Shown: positions 32,838 to 37,993 of the stretch, piece after piece
How the letters are laid out: each line of letters opens with the position of its first letter
Position numbering within the stretch: position 1 is the first letter of the stretch
DNA from: Nitratifractor sp.
Lineage (GTDB): Bacteria; Campylobacterota; Campylobacteria; Campylobacterales; Sulfurovaceae
Length of the DNA stretch: 37,993 nt
Assembly: GCA_015488535.1 (NCBI GenBank)
Contig: WFNP01000013.1
Location: forward strand, 1 to 37,993
Direction: 5' to 3'
The notes under the pieces: model-generated
What the model was told of the DNA's origin: nothing
What the model saw: only the letters and a program-made list of their open reading frames with translations
Database searches by the model: none
Translations under genes and position numbers: made by a program

Positions 32838-32870
32838 TGGAGGCGGGGTTTTAACCCCGCAATATGTGGG
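32838..32870. repeat. 33-base repeat with GC hairpin, copy 1
   Basis: Identical over 33 bases to 35194-35226. It holds the palindrome GCGGGGTTTTAACCCCGC (8-base stem, 2-base loop) and an alternative overlapping hairpin (CCCCGC / GTGGGG). It is in the convergent nusA/moeA spacer, where it could end transcription from either side, though no T run follows. Confidence 0.8.
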
Positions 32871-32919
32871 GCTAAAGTTCCCTATATTTGCTAAATTATT
32901 TTATCAATTTGTGTAGAGA

Positions 32920-34110
32920 CTAAAAGCTCAATACTTTTACAATCTCTCCTCTCTTTACGCTTCCTCTGCCTTCATCTATCAGTGCAAGTGCGTCGCACAG
33001 TGCCATAGACAGATAGTTGGAAGTCTGTTGAGAGCCTGCTGACTTGGCATAAATTTTACCATCTTGATATATTAGATTTACTCTGATGAAGTCGTTTCTA
33101 CCCTCTTTGGCTTTAAAATCATTATCAGCTATCGCTTCTATCGTTTTCATTTCATAATTTAGCCCCAGAAGCTTTTTGAGAGCAGGTAGCAGAAATACTA
33201 CGGCATTTACAAGCAGAGCAGATGGATATCCCGGAAGTCCGAAAAAGAGTTTATCTGCTTTGGTCGCAAATATCAGAGGTCTGCCCGGTCTGATATTGGT
33301 AGTGTTGAATTTCACATCCAAGCTTATCTTGGAGGCTATATCGACGGTAAAATCATATTTGCCTTTGGATGCTCCTCCACTGCTGAGCAGTATATCACAC
33401 TCACCCAAAGCTCTTTTGAAAAATGGTGTCATAGCTTCAGCATCATCATCAACTCTACCGTAATAGATAATATCTGCATACTCTTTGAGCAATCCTTTGA
33501 GGATATACAGATTGCTGTTTCTAACCGATGTGCCGTCACCATCCTGCCAAGGCTCTTTTACCTCGTTGCCTGTTACTACTATACCGATTTTGGGTTTGGT
33601 ATATACCTTGATGGTATATCTTCCGATATTAGCTAAAAGTGCTACTTTCCTGTAGTCTAGTCTCTCACCCTTTGAGAGTATCTTCTGCCCTTTTTGTATC
33701 TCTGAGCCAGCAAGATTGATTAGATCACCTTTTTTGGGTGCTTTTGAAATGGTAACACCCTCTTTACTTACTCTTACATCTTCGATTCTGACAGCTGTAT
33801 CAGCACCATTTGGCACTACTGCACCGGTCATTGTAAATACTGCTTCTTTGCTATCTACATCTATACCGCTATCTACTCCGGCTCTGCTTTCTCCTACTAT
33901 TTTGAGAGTCGCAGGGTAGCTGTCTATGGAATCAAATGCAAATGTATAGCCGTCTATTGCACTCTTGGCAAATTTTGGTATATCATACCGGGCATAGATA
34001 TCTTCTGCCAATACCTCTCCTTCAGCTTCATCAAGATTGACTGTCTTTACAAATCTCGTTGTAGCTGATTTTAGTATCTCTTCAATAGCTTCATTCATCT
34101 TCAAAGTCAT
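32920..34110 (-). CDS. moeA: Molybdopterin molybdenumtransferase MoeA
   Basis: It inserts molybdate into adenylylated molybdopterin. 396 residues, usual length. The N-terminal MoeA domains have DIPKFAKSAIDGYTFAF (the SAxDGY motif); the MoCF domain (about 175-320) has GIVVTGNEV, LLSSGGASKGKYDF and the GLPGYPSALLVN motif; the C-terminal domain IV follows. It overlaps the upstream moeA-like gene by 4 bases (ATGA). No moaA-E genes are in the window. The pair lies between two copies of a 33-base repeat. Confidence 0.93.
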   Translation of the reverse strand: MTLKMNEAIEEILKSATTRFVKTVNLDEAEGEVLAEDIYARYDIPKFAKSAIDGYTFAFDSIDSYPATLKIVGESRAGVDSGIDVDSKEAVFTMTGAVVPNGADTAVRIEDVRVSKEGVTISKAPKKGDLINLAGSEIQKGQKILSKGERLDYRKVALLANIGRYTIKVYTKPKIGIVVTGNEVKEPWQDGDGTSVRNSNLYILKGLLKEYADIIYYGRVDDDAEAMTPFFKRALGECDILLSSGGASKGKYDFTVDIASKISLDVKFNTTNIRPGRPLIFATKADKLFFGLPGYPSALLVNAVVFLLPALKKLLGLNYEMKTIEAIADNDFKAKEGRNDFIRVNLIYQDGKIYAKSAGSQQTSNYLSMALCDALALIDEGRGSVKRGEIVKVLSF

Positions 34111-35102
34111 CTGATATCCTTGATTTTTTGAAGCAATCCGCCGTGGGCTCTGGCAATTACTTCCTCTTTGGTGATTTTTTCACCTATAAGAAATCTTGGC
34201 AGCCAGATATCAAATGCCGTCCATTTGAAATATATTGCAGCTGCCGGAATGGCTACTATCGGGATATCACCCTTGTATCCCATTGTCAGCATATTGCCTG
34301 GTTGAATCGGATTGCCTCTGATAAATCCTGTAACTCCTGCATCGTGTATCGCTTTGTATGTAACATCATCAGGATCTACCGATGTGCCTCCGGTGAGTAT
34401 GACGATATCAAACTTTTGGGCAAACTCTTCGATAGCTTCTCTTATCATCTCTCTATCATCTGGTAAAACTCTTTTCTCTTCGATTGTGCATTTAAACTCT
34501 TGGAGTTTGGGCTTGAGTTTGTCATAGAATTTATCTTTGATTCTGCCGTGATATACTTCATTTCCTGTAATGAGCAGTCCTGCTCTTTTGGGAGTAAATG
34601 GAATGACTTTTACTATTCCCTCTTTTGCTATCTCTACGGCATCTTCTACCTCTTTTTTGGGTGCTGTTAGAGATATAATTCTCACTGCTGCTACCGTATC
34701 ACCCTCTTCTACCACACTGTTGTTGTAGATTGTAGGACATGACGGCTCACCTACAGAGTTAAATTGATATAGTCTGTCTGTATCTATTTTACATACCCCA
34801 AAAGCAGTGGATTTGATATCTATTTTACCCTCTTTTGGCTCCTCTCCTGCTACTGTATTTTCTCCTGCGATTGCTTTGGAGAGAATTTTTGCCGCGTCAT
34901 CTTCGTGCATCTCATCACTTGATAACTCAAATACATAGATATTATCTTTTCCCACCTGTTTGAGCTTCTCTATATCTTCAGGGCGTATAATATGTCCCTT
35001 TTTAAATATTCTGCCTTTGAAACCCTTGTCCGGATCAACTGCCGTAATATCGTGTAGGAGTATCTCTCCTATTGCATCTTCTACTTTGACAACTTTTGCC
35101 AT
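34107..35102 (-). CDS. Molybdopterin-binding (MoeA/MoCF-like) protein
   Basis: A 331-residue paralogue-like partner of moeA. The N-terminal part (VEDAIGEILLHDITAVDPDKGFKGRIFKKGHIIRPEDIEKLKQVG) is the usual opening of molybdopterin-binding proteins found beside moeA; the MoCF domain (about 170-310) contains AGLLITGNEVYHG, VILTGGTSVDPDDV and IQPGNMLTMGY. The MoeA GxPGxP loop is replaced here by VAIPAAAI, so substrate handling may differ. There is no SAxDGY segment. It may bind molybdopterin or regulate its use; function is not fixed by the sequence. AGGAGAG precedes the ATG. Confidence 0.82.
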   Translation of the reverse strand: MAKVVKVEDAIGEILLHDITAVDPDKGFKGRIFKKGHIIRPEDIEKLKQVGKDNIYVFELSSDEMHEDDAAKILSKAIAGENTVAGEEPKEGKIDIKSTAFGVCKIDTDRLYQFNSVGEPSCPTIYNNSVVEEGDTVAAVRIISLTAPKKEVEDAVEIAKEGIVKVIPFTPKRAGLLITGNEVYHGRIKDKFYDKLKPKLQEFKCTIEEKRVLPDDREMIREAIEEFAQKFDIVILTGGTSVDPDDVTYKAIHDAGVTGFIRGNPIQPGNMLTMGYKGDIPIVAIPAAAIYFKWTAFDIWLPRFLIGEKITKEEVIARAHGGLLQKIKDIR

Positions 35103-35156
35103 AATCTCTCCTCATAGAAATATTGAAGCAATTCTATCACAATAGGATATAATAGA

Positions 35157-35190
35157 AATTGGTGTATTGGTATATTAGTATATTGGTTAT
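35157..35190. repeat. TATTGGT-type tandem repeat
   Basis: Units ATTGGTGT, ATTGGTAT, ATTAGTAT and ATTGGTTA follow in a row, in the same family as 1705-1740. This tract directly adjoins copy 2 of the 33-base repeat. Confidence 0.7.
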
Positions 35191-35193
35191 TTT

Positions 35194-35226
35194 TGGAGGC
35201 GGGGTTTTAACCCCGCAATATGTGGG
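35194..35226. repeat. 33-base repeat with GC hairpin, copy 2
   Basis: Identical over 33 bases to 32838-32870 and in the same orientation, in the divergent spacer between the moeA-like gene and the small membrane-protein gene. The alternative hairpin is one pair shorter than in copy 1 because the next base differs. Confidence 0.8.
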
Positions 35227-35257
35227 ACTGATATATTTAAAAAAGAGGCATTAGCAA

Positions 35258-35518
35258 ATGAAAAAGACACTGCGTGAGATTTATGGAGCAGGGATACTGT
35301 TTTTCTACTACTTCAAGTGGCCTATGGTGATAGGATATCCGGTACTCATAGAGTTTGTAGGGTATCCCAGACACTGGAGTATGGATATATTGTGGGTATA
35401 TTGTGTGATTTTGATTATCAAAGATTTTGTGTATAAATTTATACTCAAAAAGAGTTATTGCCAGGAGGGCAGTTGTTCAAGAAACAGTAATAAAGATATA
35501 GATTTAAATCACCGATAA
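35258..35518 (+). CDS. Small two-helix membrane protein, unknown
   Basis: An 86-residue protein with two hydrophobic segments (about 9-37, rich in Phe and Tyr; about 44-64) and a polar tail containing a Cys pair (SYCQEGSCSRN). I do not recognise a family. It precedes the aldehyde dehydrogenase gene by 55 bases, in the same direction, and could be cotranscribed. Only a weak ribosome binding site (AAGAGG) is present, 10 bases before the ATG. The reading frame is open with plausible codons, so I judge it probably real. Confidence 0.65.
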   Translation: MKKTLREIYGAGILFFYYFKWPMVIGYPVLIEFVGYPRHWSMDILWVYCVILIIKDFVYKFILKKSYCQEGSCSRNSNKDIDLNHR

Positions 35519-35573
35519 CTAAACACTTTTTCGTTAAAATCAATAAAATTTCATCTGTGGTGGAGGTAGAGTA

Positions 35574-37028
35574 ATGTTCAAGATATTTGGAGGAGGGGAG
35601 AGTGAGAGAGAAGCTCTCATTCTTTTTGGCTCAGAGAGTGAAAACAGAGATGAGAAAATAGAGATAAAAAATCCCTATGACGGCAAAGTAGTCAGCTCTT
35701 ATCCTGTATGCACGGCAGATGATGCTCTCAGAGCATTGGAGATTGCCAAAGTTGCAGCACCTGCTGCAGCGATATCTCCGCTTCATCAGCGAATTGCATG
35801 GCTCAAAGATGTAGCAAACAAACTCAGAGAGCAAAAAGAGGATTTTGCCAAATTGATAGTCAATGAGATAGCCAAGCCTATACATTTTGCCCGTATCGAG
35901 GTAGAAAGATGTGCCGAGACTATCGAGCTGACAGCTTCAGAGTTGATATCTTTTAGCGGAGAGACAATCCCTACTGATGCTACACCAAGCGGTAGAAAAG
36001 CTACTGCTTACTACAGACGCAAACCCGTAGGTGTGGCAGTTTGTATCACACCGTTTAATTTCCCTCTCAATCTGATAGCACACAAAATTGCTCCGGCTCT
36101 TGGTGCCGGTAACGCAGTAGTGCTGAAGCCAACTCCGGAAGCACCTCTTACAGCTTATAAGTTTGCCAGACTCTTTGTGGATTCTGAGTATGCCATAAAA
36201 GATGCTCTTAGTGTGGTATATGGAGATGCAGAGGTTGGCTCTGCTCTTGTAAAGAGTCATATACCAAGAGTTATCAGCTTCACAGGCTCTGTGGGGGTAG
36301 GCAAGATTATCTCATCACAGGCAGGGATTAAAAAGCTCTCTCTTGAGCTTGGCGGAAATGCAGCTACCTATATAGACAAAAGTGCCAATTTGGCTGCTGC
36401 TGCTACAAAGTGTGCATTTGGCTCATTTTATAACAGTGGGCAGGTGTGCATATCGTTGCAAAGAATCTATGTCCATCAAGATATATATGATGAGTTCGCT
36501 CAACTGATGGCAGAAGAGACCAAAAAGCTCAAAGTAGGCTCACCATATGAAGATGATACATTTATGGGTCCACTTATCAATGAAGATGCCATTCACAGAG
36601 CCAAAAGCTGGGTAGCAAGTGCCAAAGATGAGGGAGCCAAAATTTTGACAGGAGGTGAAGAGATAGACGGAATCTTTCCACCTACTGTAGTATCAAATGT
36701 AACTGATGATATGAAAATCGTATGTGAAGAGGTATTTGCTCCTATCGTATCGCTTGTGAGTGTGCCGGATATTGATACAGCACTTGAAAAAATAAATAAT
36801 TCACCTTATGGATTGCAATACTCTATATTTACAGACTCTCTAAAAGAGGCAAAAAAATTCATAGAGGCTTCTGAATCCGGTGGAGTGGTAGTCAATGATA
36901 TACCTACAGTAAGATTTGATGTGCAACCGTATGGAGGTGTCAAACTCTCAGGTATCGGCAGAGAGGGACCAAAATTTGCACTCGAAGAGTTTACAGAGAT
37001 TCAATCGGTTGTGATATTTGATGAGTAG
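35574..37028 (+). CDS. NAD(P)-dependent aldehyde dehydrogenase family protein
   Basis: A 484-residue cytoplasmic oxidoreductase. Motifs in order: N162 in PFNFPLN, the cofactor lysine in VVLKPTPEAP, the Rossmann loop SFTGSVGVGK, the general base Glu258 in LSLELGGN, and the catalytic Cys292 in SGQVCISLQR. An extra 15-residue N-terminus (MFKIFGGGESEREAL) precedes the usual start. Substrate is not evident: succinate-semialdehyde, glyceraldehyde-3-phosphate or lactaldehyde-type enzymes share the motifs. GGTGGAGGTAGAG gives a strong ribosome binding site. It overlaps the DUF523 gene by 8 bases. Confidence 0.9.
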   Translation: MFKIFGGGESEREALILFGSESENRDEKIEIKNPYDGKVVSSYPVCTADDALRALEIAKVAAPAAAISPLHQRIAWLKDVANKLREQKEDFAKLIVNEIAKPIHFARIEVERCAETIELTASELISFSGETIPTDATPSGRKATAYYRRKPVGVAVCITPFNFPLNLIAHKIAPALGAGNAVVLKPTPEAPLTAYKFARLFVDSEYAIKDALSVVYGDAEVGSALVKSHIPRVISFTGSVGVGKIISSQAGIKKLSLELGGNAATYIDKSANLAAAATKCAFGSFYNSGQVCISLQRIYVHQDIYDEFAQLMAEETKKLKVGSPYEDDTFMGPLINEDAIHRAKSWVASAKDEGAKILTGGEEIDGIFPPTVVSNVTDDMKIVCEEVFAPIVSLVSVPDIDTALEKINNSPYGLQYSIFTDSLKEAKKFIEASESGGVVVNDIPTVRFDVQPYGGVKLSGIGREGPKFALEEFTEIQSVVIFDE

Positions 37029-37494
37029 GAAAAAGGTAGCCATATCAGCATGTCTGATGGGGACAAAGTGCCGGTATGACGGCAGTGACAACAGAGATGT
37101 CAAACTGCTTGGCAAATTAGAGGGGTATGAGTTGATACCTTTTTGTCCTGAGAGCTTCTGCTACGGCACACCACGCCCTACAATGGATTTGATAGATACT
37201 GCTCAGGGTATAAAAGCTATATCCAATCTAAGCGGAGCTGATTTGAGCACTCCGATAGAAGCGTATGCAAAATCATTTTTTGAGATATATCCCGATATTG
37301 AGATGTTTATCGGCAAAGACAGAAGTCCCAGCTGTGGAGTATGCAGTGCCAGAGTGTATGACAAAGATAAAAACCTCATCAGCAACCATGAGAGTGGATT
37401 GATGGCAAAAGAGGCAAAAAACAGAGGTATTAAGTGCTATGATGCAGAGAGCTTTATAGAGCAAAATCCCGCACCGCCTATATGCGGTGATTGA
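37021..37494 (+). CDS. DUF523 protein, TudS-like (thiouracil desulfurase family)
   Basis: A 157-residue protein. The family signatures are VAISACLMGTKCRYDGSDN (two cysteines near the N-terminus), PFCPESFCYGTPRPTMDL, and GKDRSPSCGVCSARVYD. TudS, the characterised member, uses a three-cysteine [4Fe-4S] cluster to remove sulfur from 2-thiouracil; the same three cysteine positions are visible here. The physiological substrate is not known for most members. I chose ATG 37021 rather than the TTG three bases earlier. No good binding site is seen; the 8-base overlap with the dehydrogenase gene suggests coupling. Confidence 0.85.
   Translation: MSRKKVAISACLMGTKCRYDGSDNRDVKLLGKLEGYELIPFCPESFCYGTPRPTMDLIDTAQGIKAISNLSGADLSTPIEAYAKSFFEIYPDIEMFIGKDRSPSCGVCSARVYDKDKNLISNHESGLMAKEAKNRGIKCYDAESFIEQNPAPPICGD
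37472..37489 (-). terminator. Hairpin after feoA, inside the end of the DUF523 gene
   Basis: CACCGC and GCGGTG form a 6-base GC-rich stem with a 6-base loop. On the minus strand it stands 10 bases after the feoA stop and is followed by GGGATTTTGC. It lies in coding sequence of the convergent gene, so a terminator role for feoA is only plausible. Confidence 0.35.
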
Positions 37495-37498
37495 TATC

Positions 37499-37729
37499 TC
37501 AATCCGATATCAGCTCTACCTGAATCCTGTCAGCCTCCTCTTTTCTGAGAGCTATGAGGGTGCCGTCTATCTCTATCTCTATTGTCTGTTTTGCCAAAGA
37601 GCAACCTTTGACCTCCAGCTCTTCGCCTCTGCCTATACCAAATGACATCAATCTGTTTTTTAATTCGGTATCAGCAGTAATATCTTTGATAATAGCTCTT
37701 TGACCCTTTTTCATTTCACTTAGTTTCAT
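37499..37729 (-). CDS. feoA: FeoA-like ferrous iron transport accessory protein
   Basis: A 76-residue SH3-like protein: MKLSEMKKGQRAIIKDITADTELKNRLMSFGIGRGEELEVKGCSLAKQTIEIEIDGTLIALRKEEADRIQVEL, matching FeoA (the GxxxRLxxxG pattern and the ALRKEEA end). It is thought to assist the FeoB ferrous iron permease. FeoB is not adjacent: the genes downstream on this strand are convergent. The ribosome binding site AAAGGAGA (37736-37743 on the minus strand) is strong. The upstream 264 bases carry a Fur-like palindrome and complex inverted repeats. Confidence 0.9.
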   Translation of the reverse strand: MKLSEMKKGQRAIIKDITADTELKNRLMSFGIGRGEELEVKGCSLAKQTIEIEIDGTLIALRKEEADRIQVELISD

Positions 37730-37993
37730 TAAATATCTCCTTTATATAATTTACAATAGATTAATATACTAACCACTCCTACTTACTCCATATCTCCTGC
37801 TGTGGATGATAACTATACCGGAAAGGAGTAAGTTACACATCAGGAGAGACTGAGCAAAAACTTCCATTTTTGCAGTCTCATCCACCAATATAACGATAAT
37901 TTTTATCGTCTATTTTAAAATTCTCATTAACTCAAAAAGATAGTGATATTTTCCTCTAAGTTAAGCAACATAAGCTGCTATTTCAGCCTTTAT
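37730..37993 (-). promoter_or_regulatory. Structured upstream region of feoA
   Basis: No long ORF. Read on the minus strand, complementary pairs appear in the order a (GTGGATGA, 37878-37885), a 13-pair hairpin (37846-37879 with an AG bulge), c (37841-37847), b (37825-37833), a' (37802-37809), c' (37793-37799), b' (37781-37789). Segments a, b and c interleave with their partners, so pseudoknots are possible. The tract at 37822-37828 is complementary over 7 bases to the feoA ribosome binding site (37737-37743). This looks like a cis-regulatory RNA, but strand, ligand and transcription are unproven. Confidence 0.45.
37895..37907. promoter_or_regulatory. Fur-like palindrome upstream of feoA
   Basis: GATAATTTTTATC is a near-palindrome resembling the Fur box GATAATNATTATC, extended by AC and GT arms into a 7-base inverted repeat (37893-37909). 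On the minus strand a TATATT (37887-37892) is next to it as a possible -10. Fur control of feoA is known in many bacteria; here it is inference. Confidence 0.4.

Noticed and set aside
37846-37885. Hammerhead or other self-cleaving ribozyme in the feoA upstream region
   Set aside because: A CTGATG string and GAAA-like bases occur, but the conserved CUGANGA core and its partner stem are not both present.
1-37993. CRISPR arrays, prophage, insertion sequences, rRNA or tRNA genes
   Set aside because: I found no regularly spaced long repeats, transposase or integrase motifs, or conserved RNA signatures on either strand; the short tandem tracts have 7-8 base units and no spacers.

Overview
The window looks like a piece of chromosome from a free-living, Sulfurovum/Sulfurimonas-type member of the Campylobacterota. 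It is A+T rich and densely packed, with many 4-base ATGA/GTGA gene overlaps. Several gene orders match those I recall from Helicobacter pylori and Campylobacter jejuni: tig-clpP-def-yifB, clpS-clpA, ribA-rsmG, rpe...dnaQ, and an HP0268-family gene next to miaB. The assignment rests on protein families and gene order only. I see no rRNA, tRNA, CRISPR array, transposase, integrase or phage gene, so most of the window is core genome rather than an island.

Layout. 1-1635 (minus): an OmpR-type response regulator, exbB, exbD and the start of a tonB-like gene, all overlapping. 1782-3646 (minus): murE and a TPR-like protein. 3820-7605 (plus): ispG, dnaB and a short comEC. 7829-9073 (minus): an outer-membrane porin. 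9194-13858 (minus): a hypothetical gene, a class IV aminotransferase, a small coiled-coil protein, an L,D-transpeptidase lipoprotein, clpA and clpS. 13906-19182 (plus): bioD, ribA, rsmG, a GspF/PilC-like gene, rpe, trpF and a DnaQ-type exonuclease. 19204-21542 (minus): a membrane-anchored glutamate-synthase-like FMN protein and folE. 21646-26376 (plus): tig, clpP, def, yifB and a precorrin-2 dehydrogenase-like gene. 26441-28347 (plus): a three-gene operon (DUF2249/TusA-like protein, polytopic heme-copper/NnrS-like protein, DUF59/SufT-like protein). 28364-29149: lgt (minus). 29302-29868: mobA (plus). 29890-31433: miaB and the HP0268-family gene (minus). 31667-32803: nusA (plus). 32920-35102: two moeA-type genes (minus). 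35258-37494: a small membrane protein, an aldehyde dehydrogenase and a DUF523/TudS-like protein (plus). 37499-37729: feoA (minus) with a long structured upstream region.

Themes. Protein quality control is well represented (trigger factor, ClpP, ClpA, ClpS, deformylase). So is cofactor synthesis: biotin, riboflavin, folate/pterin, isoprenoid, siroheme/heme and molybdenum cofactor (mobA plus two moeA-type genes). Cell-envelope genes are murE, the L,D-transpeptidase, lgt, the porin and ExbBD/TonB. The molybdenum, siroheme and heme-copper-like genes fit an anaerobic or nitrate/sulfur-respiring life, but no terminal reductase lies in the window.

Best candidates for something undescribed: (1) the three-gene operon at 26441-28347, which has a perfect FNR/CRP-type palindrome (TTGAT-N4-ATCAA) centred 41.5 bases before the predicted transcription start; (2) the region upstream of feoA, which has four interleaved complementary segments that can form pseudoknots, plus complementarity to the feoA ribosome binding site and a Fur-like palindrome; (3) a 33-base repeat with a strong hairpin present on both sides of the moeA pair; (4) degenerate 7-8 base tandem repeats in at least three intergenic sites, one of which supplies the last codons of murE.
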